A stretch of 64,000 nucleotides of DNA from an uncultured Bacteroidales bacterium (lineage in GTDB: Bacteria > Bacteroidota > Bacteroidia > Bacteroidales > F082), in contig CAMVCZ010000001.1 of assembly GCA_947166105.1 (NCBI GenBank), positions 124,001 to 188,000 of the forward strand. Reading direction: 5' to 3'. A program made the position numbers and the translations under genes. Shown here in pieces: positions 42,873-51,118 of this stretch. Below the pieces are notes generated by a model. It was not told the DNA's origin and did not search any database. It worked only from the letters and a program-made list of their open reading frames with translations. The first letter of the stretch is position 1. Every line of letters starts with the position of its first letter.

Positions 42873-45173
42873 ATGGACAAGAAATCATTTTTCACGGCAC
42901 TGCTCATTTGCTTGGCAGTACTTGGCGCAAAGGCGCAAAACATCACAGGCCGTGTGGTGGATGAAACCGACGCGCCTATCCCTTACGCAACCGTCGTGGC
43001 GATGCAACTGCCCGACAGCACTTTCCTCGATGGCGTGACCACCGACAATGACGGTCGCTTTACCCTCGATATGGCTTGCGACCTGCTGAAAATCACCTTT
43101 GTAGGCTATGAGCCGCAGTTCGTCAGCCAGCCCAAAGGCAATCTGGGAACGCTGAAAATGAGCGTCGTTTCTTCGCAACTCCAAGAGGTGACCATTGCGG
43201 CCAAGCGACCCGAAATCACCAGCCTGCCCGACAGGACGGTGGTTGGAGTGGAAAGCACCTTGCTCTCATCGAGTGCCGACGGTATAGATATGCTTAAAAA
43301 GACGCCTGGCCTCTTGGTGGATGGGCAGAACAACCTCTCCGTCATCGGGCAAGGGTCGCCCATCGTTTACATCAACAACCGGCGCGTGTATTCGATGGAA
43401 GAGGTCTATAACCTGAACCCGCAAAACATCAAGTCCATCGAAATCATCCACAATCCGTCGTCGCAATATGAGGCCGACGCCACGGCCATCGTGAAAATCG
43501 TCACCCTGCGGCGCAACGACGACTTCTCGGTGCGCCTCGGCGGCACGGTGACCAAAGCGCGGCGTTGGAGCGAGCGTGCCTTTGCCGATGTCACCTTCTC
43601 GAAAAACAAGTTTTCGGCCAACCTCTATTACGGTTTCAACGGACGCAACACGCACACCATCAACAACGAGGACGTGATTGGCTACTCTATGATTGAACAT
43701 CGCGCCTACAGCCTCTCGGAAAATCAAGGCCACAACGCAAAACTGATGCTGGAATACGCTTTGACCCCGAAAATGACCATCGGCTTGCAGAGCAACAACA
43801 ACTTGGGCAATGGCACAAGCTTGCGCGAGCAAAGCACCCATTTTTTGGCGGGCAATCATACGGATTTCAAGACCGTGACCAACACCAACGACAAGAGCCT
43901 GCGGAGCAACAACACGCTGTTCTTCAACTACGACATCGACAGTCTCGGCCAGAACCTCAACGTGACTTTGGACTACACCTACAACCGCTATAATGACGAG
44001 GATGCTTTCCGCAACATCGTTGACGGAAGTGAGAGCCAAGGCATTTTGAACCTCAACAAAGGTTATGGCAACACGGGCATCTATGTGGGGAGTGTGGACT
44101 ATACACTGCCGTTCAGGAACGGCAAGACCACGTTCACGACGGGAGCGAAATACTCCTTGATTCAAACCGACAACCACGTTGACTTGACAGGAACAAACAA
44201 CCTATTGCAGCACTACCATTCCGACGAGTCGAATGCTGCCGCATACGCCAGCGTTGCGCACAATTTCTCCGACAAGTGGTCGGCCACCGCCGGACTGCGG
44301 TTTGAGTATGTGGATCGCCACAACTATTTGAACGACGTTCCCCAAGTGGACTACACGAAGCCCGGACTTTTCCCGAATGCCACCGTGCAATACAAGCCCG
44401 CCCAAGGCTACGCGATAGGCGCATCCTACTCGAAGCGCATCGTGCGTCCTTCGTTGGATGCCTTGAACCCCAGTATGTACATTGATTCATTGCTCATCAC
44501 CCAGGGCAACCCCAACCTAATCAACACCCATATCCATTCGGCGCAGGTTTTCGCCAGTTTCCCCATCTCACTCTCGGTGCGTTTCGGTTACAATTACCTC
44601 ATCGACCCGATTTATAGGGAACTCTACCAAAATGCCGAAAACCTTGATTTAGGAGAATCTCGTTACAGAAACGGCGACCACACTCAGAACTTTTTCGGCT
44701 CTATCTCTTGGAACGGGAATGTCACCAAGTGGTGGTATCTTTACAGTTCCGTCTATTTTGGCAGGAACTATTATGAAAAGGAGGAAGATGGTATCCTAAA
44801 GCAGAACAATAGGAACTTCGCCATGTTTAATGTCGGCAATATGCTGACCTTGCCCTACGATGTGAAATTCAATCTGAATTTCTATTACGGAACGCCTTAT
44901 CCATCGGAAGGTGTCACCGTGAAAGAACTGTGGAATCTCTCGGCCAGTTTGGAGAAGAGTTTCCTCAACAACAACCTGACCGTACGACTGAGTGCCAATG
45001 ACATATTCAACTCCATGCTCTATTGGCAACAAAGTGTCCTACGCGGCAATTCGTTGGTCTTCTTCGACAGCGATGGGCGAAACATCATGTTGAATGTCAC
45101 CTATAAGTTTGGCCAATCGAAAGTAAGGTTCAATTCGAGGTCGGTGAGTGAGGAGGAAAGGGGTAGGCTGTAA
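42873..45173 (+). CDS. Outer membrane beta-barrel protein with CarboxypepD_reg and plug domains
   Basis: 766 residues from the ATG at 42873; the frame is open further upstream, but that part would lie over the sigma-54 promoter. The signal peptide is FFTALLICLAVLGAKAQ. A CarboxypepD_reg domain (NITGRVVDETDAPIPYATVV, about 23-105) leads to a plug-like segment (LKKTPGLLVDGQNNLSVIGQ, about 140-210) and a C-terminal barrel of the OMP_b-brl_3 family. No TonB box is evident. The family resembles TonB-dependent receptors but is often seen with signalling or efflux operons. It is the sole gene after promoter 2. Confidence 0.9.
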   Translation: MDKKSFFTALLICLAVLGAKAQNITGRVVDETDAPIPYATVVAMQLPDSTFLDGVTTDNDGRFTLDMACDLLKITFVGYEPQFVSQPKGNLGTLKMSVVSSQLQEVTIAAKRPEITSLPDRTVVGVESTLLSSSADGIDMLKKTPGLLVDGQNNLSVIGQGSPIVYINNRRVYSMEEVYNLNPQNIKSIEIIHNPSSQYEADATAIVKIVTLRRNDDFSVRLGGTVTKARRWSERAFADVTFSKNKFSANLYYGFNGRNTHTINNEDVIGYSMIEHRAYSLSENQGHNAKLMLEYALTPKMTIGLQSNNNLGNGTSLREQSTHFLAGNHTDFKTVTNTNDKSLRSNNTLFFNYDIDSLGQNLNVTLDYTYNRYNDEDAFRNIVDGSESQGILNLNKGYGNTGIYVGSVDYTLPFRNGKTTFTTGAKYSLIQTDNHVDLTGTNNLLQHYHSDESNAAAYASVAHNFSDKWSATAGLRFEYVDRHNYLNDVPQVDYTKPGLFPNATVQYKPAQGYAIGASYSKRIVRPSLDALNPSMYIDSLLITQGNPNLINTHIHSAQVFASFPISLSVRFGYNYLIDPIYRELYQNAENLDLGESRYRNGDHTQNFFGSISWNGNVTKWWYLYSSVYFGRNYYEKEEDGILKQNNRNFAMFNVGNMLTLPYDVKFNLNFYYGTPYPSEGVTVKELWNLSASLEKSFLNNNLTVRLSANDIFNSMLYWQQSVLRGNSLVFFDSDGRNIMLNVTYKFGQSKVRFNSRSVSEEERGRL

Positions 45174-45208
45174 GGCTGGACTGACCTTTCAGAATAATTG
45201 TAAACCAC

Positions 45209-45316
45209 TGTAAAGTTTCTTTACACCACTGTAAAGAACCTTTACACTTTACATTTTATACTTAAATCTTAAATATTTGAATATTAAATATTTACAAGTT
45301 TGGCACGAATTATGCT
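45209..45316 (+). promoter_or_regulatory. Sigma-54 promoter 3 with twin activator sites (HlyD unit)
   Basis: TGTAAAGTTTCTTTACA (45209-45225) and TGTAAAGAACCTTTACA (45230-45246) start 21 bp apart. After 55 bp is TTGGCACG-AATT-ATGCT with GG at 45302 and GC at 45314. The first gene starts at 45682, so the leader is about 355 nt and contains repeat G2. Confidence 0.88.
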
Positions 45317-45369
45317 ATGGGGATTTTCGTTTGACAATAAATTATAAACTATGGATTATATGAATGGAA

Positions 45370-45641
45370 TGGATGACGCGAAGCGGGTTGTTGGACTCCC
45401 CCCTGCCCCCCTCAGAGGGGGACGCGCAAAGCGACGAAGAACTTGGGCCCGGCAGGCCCGCCCCGAAGGGGCGATACTCTATTAACCGTAGGTCGCGACC
45501 TACGGCAGCACCCCGGCAGGCCAGCCCCCGGTAGGCTTCCCCCTCTTGAGGGGGTGCCCGCAGGGCGGGGGAGTCAAAAGACCCCGGCAGGCCCAGCCCC
45601 GTAGGGGCGACAGCTCATAAGCAGGCGGTGTAAACCCCTGC
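45370..45641. repeat. GC-rich palindromic repeat G2 in the leader of the HlyD gene
   Basis: Same family as G1, including the palindrome CCGTAGGTCGCGACCTACGG, followed by a short CCCCGTAGGGGCGACAG element and GCAGGCGGTGTAAACCCCTG. It lies between promoter 3 and its first gene, so the transcript carries several stable hairpins. Confidence 0.85.
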
Positions 45642-45681
45642 ACAACAACAACAAGAAATCAATCAATAAAAAATCAGCGAT

Positions 45682-46953
45682 ATGGAAATCAGTTCAATGG
45701 ACAGAAAAATCGAAAAGAAAAAAGGCATCGCTCGTGCGTTCACCAAGAAAGCGTTGCCGTTTTGGGGCGGTGCTTTGCTGCTCATCTTCATCTTGTGGCT
45801 CATCTTCCGCGACGATGCCACCAAACTGCGCGTCGATGCCGACAACATCAGCATCGGGACGGTGACCTCGGGCGAGTTCAACGACTACATCCGCATCAGC
45901 GGACAAGTGGCCCCGATGACCACCATCCAAATCAGCCCCTTGGAGGGCGGCGTGGTGCAACAGATTGTCACCGAGGAAGGCAGCCGCGTCAAGGCCGGCG
46001 ATGTCATACTCATCCTCAGCAACGAGAACCTTGACATGCAAATCCTCAACGCCGAGGCCGAACTCGCCGAGAAGGAGAACATCCTGCGCAACACGATGAT
46101 CCAGATGGAGCAGCAGAAGCTGAGCCTCGAACAGGAGAAGATGCAGCTGCAGACCGAGGTGCGCCGCAACCGCCGCAGCTACGAGGCGCAGAAGGCGCTC
46201 TTCGACGATGGCCTCATCGCCCGCGAGGACTTCCTGAAGGCCGAAGAGGACTACCAGCTCAGCAACGACCGCCTCGGCCTCGTGCGCAACCGCGCCAAGC
46301 AAGACAGCCTCTACCGCTCGGTGGAAATCACGCAGATGCGCGAGAGCCTTGAGAACATGCGCATCAATATGCTGATGATTCGCCACCGCAAGGAAAACCT
46401 CACCATCAAGGCACCCATCGACGGCGAACTGGGCCTCTTGGACGTGGTGCTCGGCCAAAGCGTGGCGGCAGGCTCGAAGATTGGGCAAATCAACAACTTG
46501 GATAGCTACAAGATTGAAGCCCAAGTGGATGAGCATTACATCGACCGCGTGTCGGCAGGCTTGGAGGCCACCTTCGAGCGGCAGAGCGAGCGCTATCAGG
46601 CACAAATCCGCAAGGTGTATCCCGAGGTGCGCGACGGCAAGTTCAAGGCTGACTTCAAGTTTGTGGGCCAGCAGCCCGACAACATCCGCAGCGGCCAGAC
46701 CTATTACCTCAACCTGCAACTGGGCCAGCCCGTGGAGGCCGTGCTCATCCCGCGTGGTGCGTTCTACCAGAAGACGGGCGGCAAGTGGGTCTTCGTGGTC
46801 AGCCCCGATGGTAGCAAGGCCACGCGCCGCGACATTAAGATTGGGCGGCAGAACCCGCAGTATTATGAGGTGGTGGAAGGCTTGGTGCCAGGCGAGAAGG
46901 TGATCACTTCGAGCTATGACGGCTTCGGCGACTCGGAAGTGCTAGTATTTTGA
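45682..46953 (+). CDS. HlyD/MacA-family periplasmic adaptor (membrane fusion protein)
   Basis: 423 residues. One transmembrane helix near the N terminus (FWGGALLLIFILWLIF, about 30-46) is followed by half-lipoyl motifs (ISPLEGGVVQQIVTEEGSRV, about 90-110 and again APIDGELGLLDVVLGQSV, about 245-262). The long coiled-coil hairpin covers about 120-230 (LRNTMIQMEQQKLSLEQEKM...). The beta-barrel and membrane-proximal domains follow (LIPRGAFYQKTGGKWVFVVS). It should link the inner-membrane ABC permease to the TolC-like channel. It is the first gene of the promoter 3 unit. Confidence 0.92.
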   Translation: MEISSMDRKIEKKKGIARAFTKKALPFWGGALLLIFILWLIFRDDATKLRVDADNISIGTVTSGEFNDYIRISGQVAPMTTIQISPLEGGVVQQIVTEEGSRVKAGDVILILSNENLDMQILNAEAELAEKENILRNTMIQMEQQKLSLEQEKMQLQTEVRRNRRSYEAQKALFDDGLIAREDFLKAEEDYQLSNDRLGLVRNRAKQDSLYRSVEITQMRESLENMRINMLMIRHRKENLTIKAPIDGELGLLDVVLGQSVAAGSKIGQINNLDSYKIEAQVDEHYIDRVSAGLEATFERQSERYQAQIRKVYPEVRDGKFKADFKFVGQQPDNIRSGQTYYLNLQLGQPVEAVLIPRGAFYQKTGGKWVFVVSPDGSKATRRDIKIGRQNPQYYEVVEGLVPGEKVITSSYDGFGDSEVLVF

Positions 46954-46974
46954 ATTTTGAATTATGAATGCTGA

Positions 46975-47176
46975 ATTTGGAGTGGCGCGAAGCGGGTCTT
47001 TGGACTCCCCCCTGACCCCCTCAAGAGGGGGAAGCGCAAAGCGACGCAGAACTTGGGTCCGTCAGGCCCGCCCCGAAGGGGCGATACTCTATTAACGGCA
47101 GCACCCCGGCAGGCCAGCGTCCGGCAGGCCGTCCCCCTCTTGAGGGGGTGCCCTCAGGGCGGGGGAGTCAAAAGAC
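46975..47176. repeat. GC-rich palindromic repeat G3
   Basis: Same family as G1 and G2, but the inner palindrome CCGTAGGTCGCGACCTACGG is missing: the junction reads TATTAACGGCAGCACC. This is consistent with insertion or precise loss of a small palindrome. The outer ends are GACTCCCCC and GGGGGAGTC. Confidence 0.85.
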
Positions 47177-47226
47177 ACCAAACCAAATCAACAATTAAAC
47201 AGTTAAACAATTAAACAATCAACAAT

Positions 47227-49554
47227 ATGAAATCATTCTGGAACTTCCTAATGCGGAACAAACTCTATGCCCTCATCAACCTGTTGGGCTTGACCGTCTC
47301 GATGGCTTTCGTGCTGCTCTTGGCGGTGTATGTGCAGAAACAACTCTCCACCGATGCCTTCCAAGAGAACGCTGACAGAATTTTTGTCATCACCAACGAG
47401 GAAAGCCTCAATATGGGCTATTGGTTAGACAAGCACTTGCGCAACCAATTCCCCGAAATTGAGAAATCGTGCGCGGTTTGTAACTATTCTTTCAATGAGG
47501 AGTTTAGCATTGACGGCGAGACCGTCTATGGTAGCCTCACCTTCGCGGACTCGTGTTTCTTCGAGATGTTCAGCTACGACCTTGTGAAAGGCTCGAAGGC
47601 CGATTGGAAAATATCGGGTGACCGTTGTATGGTGAGCGAGGCGTTTGCCAACGCGCATTTCGGCGACAAAGACCCCATCGGGCGACAAATCATACTGGAA
47701 AGAAACGATGGCTACCCCATGGTGGTGTGCGGCGTTTTCAAAGACTTCGGCAACAGCATCATCAACGCGCCCGATGTGTTGGGACATGGCAATTTGATGC
47801 CGATTATCAACCCGGCCAACAATGAGCGCATGAGTAATGGTGGCGGCGGAGGTGTCTGCTTCGTGATGACTTATCCGGGTGCGGATTTGCAGGCTCGCCA
47901 CGACGACATTTTGGCTTGGTGCGAGGAAAACTTCTGGGTTTATAAGCAAAAGTATGACGAGGTGCGCATCATCCCGCTGCGTGAGGTGTATTTCCTTAAA
48001 GAAGGAGCACAGGATCATACAGCCACTGTGAGTTTGGGCAACCGCTTTTTTGTGAACCTATTATTGGCCATGTGCCTGATGCTTTTGTTGTTCGCCATAC
48101 TCAACTATTTGAATCTTTCCACTGCACTCATCGGTTTTCGCGCCAAGGAAATGGCCACGCGGAGGCTCGTTGGGGCAACAAAGGCAGGCATTTTCTTGAA
48201 AATGATAGGCGAAAGCACTGTGCTTTGTGCTTTGGCGATGGGCTTGGCGGTTCTTTTGGCTGAAGCTCTTGCGCCTGCCGCTTCTGAGCTATTGCACTAC
48301 GATATCTCGGTTTTCGGAGCGGTCAATACGGTCAATGTGTTGATTGTCATTGGATTCGTGCTTCTTTTGGGTTTCCTTACCGGGCTTGTTCCCGCTTTGA
48401 TGATTCAAAAAGTGCAGCCCATCGAGATTGTGCGCGGGTCGTTGCGGGTGAAGACCAAGACGGTTTATGGTCCTGTCATCATCGTGGTGCAGAATGCCGT
48501 GACTGTGGTGATGCTTGTTTCGGCTTTGACCCTTTACTTGCAAACGCGGCACCTGATAACCGCCGATTTGGGCTACAATACGAAAGACATTTTGGTCATA
48601 GACAATGTCTACGGCAAGACGGGCGAAATCAAGGCCTTGTTGGATGCTTATCGCGCCGAGCCGTTTGTGGAGGACGTGGGGCAAGGTGACGGTACGCCGT
48701 TGTTGGGCACCAACAATTGGACGATGGAGGTGGAAAACGGCAATTGGGTCTCGTTCCAGCAAATACAAGGCGACCAGCATTATTTCGACATCTTGGGCCT
48801 TCGCGCTAAACAGGACAACCATATCCCTGGGTCTTATTGGCTCAATGAATATGCTTTCGGCCAAATTGGGATAGACGAGACGGTGACGGAATTTAGGCGT
48901 AAAGACGGAAAAACCTATGAAATCGGTGGCATTTACTACGATTTCAAGATTTGGCCCTTGGAAATGCAGCAGTCAGCGGCCTTGATTAATAACCGAGGCG
49001 AGAATCCTGATGACAATTTTCCATGGAAATTGTTGGTAAAGACCACCGGTGACCACAAGGCGGCTCTCGACCGTTTGGAACAAGTGACGAAAGAGCTGTT
49101 TCCCGACAAGAGTTTTGAAGCGCTTTACCTTGAGGACATGATTGAAGCCTTTTTTGCTGGCGAGAGCCGTCTGCTGCGCATCGTCCTGATTTTCACTCTG
49201 CTTTCGATGCTCGTTTCGGCCTTGGGCTTGTTTGCGATGAGTTCCTACTACATGCAGCAGGAGCGTCGCGCGGTGGCGGTGAAGAAAGTGTTTGGCGCCG
49301 ACTATGGCGGCGTGTTGCGCGAGCTGGTGCTGTCGTTTATGAAATTGGTCGGCATCGCCTTCGTGGTGGGCATTCCCGTGGCGTGGTTCGTGATGCACCG
49401 TTGGCTTGAGGACTACACGCACCGCATCGCCCTCTCGTGGTGGATTTTCGCGGCGGCGGGCTTGGTGGTGGTGCTGTTGGCCTTCGTCTCCGTCATCTGG
49501 CAAAGCGTGCGCACCGCCCGCACCAATCCGGCTGCGGTTTTGAAGAAGGAGTGA
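47227..49554 (+). CDS. MacB/FtsX-type ABC transporter permease
   Basis: 775 residues. It starts FWNFLMRNKLYALINLLGL, with a first helix at about 15-35 (MAFVLLLAVYVQKQL). A MacB-like periplasmic domain, helices near 280-300 (NLLLAMCLMLLLFAILNYLN), coupling helix RAKEMATRRLVGATKAGIF, a second periplasmic domain and the final helices (GWIFA-type WWIFAAAGLVVVLLAFVSV) follow. It ends ARTNPAAVLKKE. It is the second gene of the promoter 3 unit, after the HlyD-like adaptor. Confidence 0.92.
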   Translation: MKSFWNFLMRNKLYALINLLGLTVSMAFVLLLAVYVQKQLSTDAFQENADRIFVITNEESLNMGYWLDKHLRNQFPEIEKSCAVCNYSFNEEFSIDGETVYGSLTFADSCFFEMFSYDLVKGSKADWKISGDRCMVSEAFANAHFGDKDPIGRQIILERNDGYPMVVCGVFKDFGNSIINAPDVLGHGNLMPIINPANNERMSNGGGGGVCFVMTYPGADLQARHDDILAWCEENFWVYKQKYDEVRIIPLREVYFLKEGAQDHTATVSLGNRFFVNLLLAMCLMLLLFAILNYLNLSTALIGFRAKEMATRRLVGATKAGIFLKMIGESTVLCALAMGLAVLLAEALAPAASELLHYDISVFGAVNTVNVLIVIGFVLLLGFLTGLVPALMIQKVQPIEIVRGSLRVKTKTVYGPVIIVVQNAVTVVMLVSALTLYLQTRHLITADLGYNTKDILVIDNVYGKTGEIKALLDAYRAEPFVEDVGQGDGTPLLGTNNWTMEVENGNWVSFQQIQGDQHYFDILGLRAKQDNHIPGSYWLNEYAFGQIGIDETVTEFRRKDGKTYEIGGIYYDFKIWPLEMQQSAALINNRGENPDDNFPWKLLVKTTGDHKAALDRLEQVTKELFPDKSFEALYLEDMIEAFFAGESRLLRIVLIFTLLSMLVSALGLFAMSSYYMQQERRAVAVKKVFGADYGGVLRELVLSFMKLVGIAFVVGIPVAWFVMHRWLEDYTHRIALSWWIFAAAGLVVVLLAFVSVIWQSVRTARTNPAAVLKKE

Positions 49555-49646
49555 AGCATCGACGCGAATTGAGTGAAAAGCAAAAGCCTCCCAATTCCGG
49601 TTCCAGGCGTTTGATGGCGCTTGAGGCTGGGATGGGGTGTGGTTTT

Positions 49647-50831
49647 TTATTCTTCAATCAACCGCTTCATATCTTCTTCTGGCGGCAATAGTTCGCGCAA
49701 CCTGTTCTGCATCTGTTGGTAAGTGGCTACTCCCATTGGCTTCAAATAATCTTGGAGTACATATTCCACGTATGCCTTGTCCGCTTTCTTACAGAGGATA
49801 ATCCCTACTGATGGGTTTTCTCCCGGTAGTTTTTCCTCGTCGTCAAGAACGCGGAGATAGGCTGCAAGTTGACCTAGGTAGGACGGCTTGAACTGGCCTT
49901 TCTTCAACTCCACAACCACAAGGGATTGCAACTCACGGTTGAAAAACAACAAATCTATCCAATGGTCGTGCCCTAATTTGTCGTAATGAACTTGATGCCC
50001 CTTATAGGTGAACGACTTGCCGAAAGTCATAATGAAGTTTTTGATGTTCATCACGATCTTGCTCTCTATGATCTTTTCATCCACATCTATGGGGTCGGAA
50101 ACATCAATGTCCTCCACATTGATGTAATCCAACAGGTATGAGTCCTTGAACATTTGCAATGTACGGATGGCAAGTGCTTTGTCGGGAATGGCTTTGAAGA
50201 AATTGTTGGGGAGGGCCTGACGATGGTCGTAGGTTTTCGCCTTTATTATTTCTTCAAGGTCGTCTACTTTCAAGCGCTGTTGATACGCTAATTGGATATA
50301 GTATTTCCGCTCCTCGTATTGCTCTGCATAACGTAATATGGCGACATGATGCGAGAAAGAGATGTTCAGGAAAGCGGTGACAGGGAATGTTTCGTCGTGG
50401 GTCAGTTGTAATTGACGAATCGATTTCGCCTCGGATTCAATAAGTTGTAATTCGGTAGTCGTGTCTACCGAATTTGTTGGTGGCTGTAATCCAGAATTTT
50501 CCGCTATTTCGGTAGTCGTGTCTGCCGAATTCCTTTCCAAATCTTTCCACGCTTCAAAAAACCTCCTCATCAGTTTGATGTTCTCGGCAGAAAACCCTTT
50601 CAATCCAGGAAGTTCGGCTCTCAATTGCTTGCTGATGCTGTCGATAGCTCCTGTTCCCCAAAATCCATTACGCGAGTGTTCCGAAACAAAGCGGCCAATG
50701 CCGTAATAGAGAGACAGCTGCTCATGGTTAATCATCTGTGCAGCCCGCGCTTGGCTTTTCAGGATGGCTGCTTTTATCGACTGCACAGCGTTCTTGATTT
50801 CAACATTCACTGGAAGGGGATTCTCTTTCAT
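49647..50831 (-). CDS. DUF1016/YhcG-type PD-(D/E)XK nuclease
   Basis: 394 residues. The N-terminal DUF1016_N domain includes HEQLSLYYGIGRFVSEHSR and GFSAENIKLMRRFFEAW (about 38-115). The C-terminal nuclease domain has GHDHWIDLLFFNRELQSLVV with the Asp and VELKKGQFKPSYLGQLAAYL with the E-x-K (about 285-325). Between them (about 118-145) lie two repeats with the peptide DTTTE, coded by palindromic DNA. The role is unknown; relatives occur near restriction and recombination functions. It points against the regulon genes, so it is probably a separate insertion. Confidence 0.88.
   Translation of the reverse strand: MKENPLPVNVEIKNAVQSIKAAILKSQARAAQMINHEQLSLYYGIGRFVSEHSRNGFWGTGAIDSISKQLRAELPGLKGFSAENIKLMRRFFEAWKDLERNSADTTTEIAENSGLQPPTNSVDTTTELQLIESEAKSIRQLQLTHDETFPVTAFLNISFSHHVAILRYAEQYEERKYYIQLAYQQRLKVDDLEEIIKAKTYDHRQALPNNFFKAIPDKALAIRTLQMFKDSYLLDYINVEDIDVSDPIDVDEKIIESKIVMNIKNFIMTFGKSFTYKGHQVHYDKLGHDHWIDLLFFNRELQSLVVVELKKGQFKPSYLGQLAAYLRVLDDEEKLPGENPSVGIILCKKADKAYVEYVLQDYLKPMGVATYQQMQNRLRELLPPEEDMKRLIEE
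50449..50531. repeat. Two in-frame palindromes inside the DUF1016 gene
   Basis: AATTCGGTAG-tcgtgt-CTACCGAATT at 50449-50474 is a perfect 10-bp hairpin. ATTTCGGTAGTCGTGTCTGC then CGAATT at 50506-50531 is a near copy. They start 57 bp apart (19 codons), so the reading frame is preserved. Confidence 0.8.
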
Positions 50832-50966
50832 TCTAAAGGATTTATTCTGTTGTATACACTACATGCCACTTAATACAGAGGCGTTATGGTCTGCAAAAAT
50901 AATAATATTTCCGCTACGAAATCATTCTCAAATTTAATGCATCGTTTGAGAATGTAAAAGTCGTAG

Positions 50967-51073
50967 TGTAAACTTTCTTTACACCACTATAAAGAACCTT
51001 TACACTTTACATTTTACAATAAATCGTAATTTATTGAATATTAAATAGTTACAAATTTGGCACGGCGATTGCT
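50967..51073 (+). promoter_or_regulatory. Sigma-54 promoter 4 with twin activator sites (second beta-barrel unit)
   Basis: TGTAAACTTTCTTTACA (50967-50983) and TATAAAGAACCTTTACA (50988-51004) start 21 bp apart. 54 bp later is TTGGCACG-GCGA-TTGCT with GG at 51059 and GC at 51071. The leader to 51119 closely matches that of promoter 5. Confidence 0.9.
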
Positions 51074-51118
51074 ATGGGAAAATGCGTAAAAAATATGAAC
51101 CTGTAAAATCGTAAAGCA

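Noticed and set aside
45694-46719. 341-codon open frame on the minus strand opposite the HlyD gene
   Set aside because: It is a Leu/Val/His-rich shadow of the coiled-coil coding sequence; no domain is visible.
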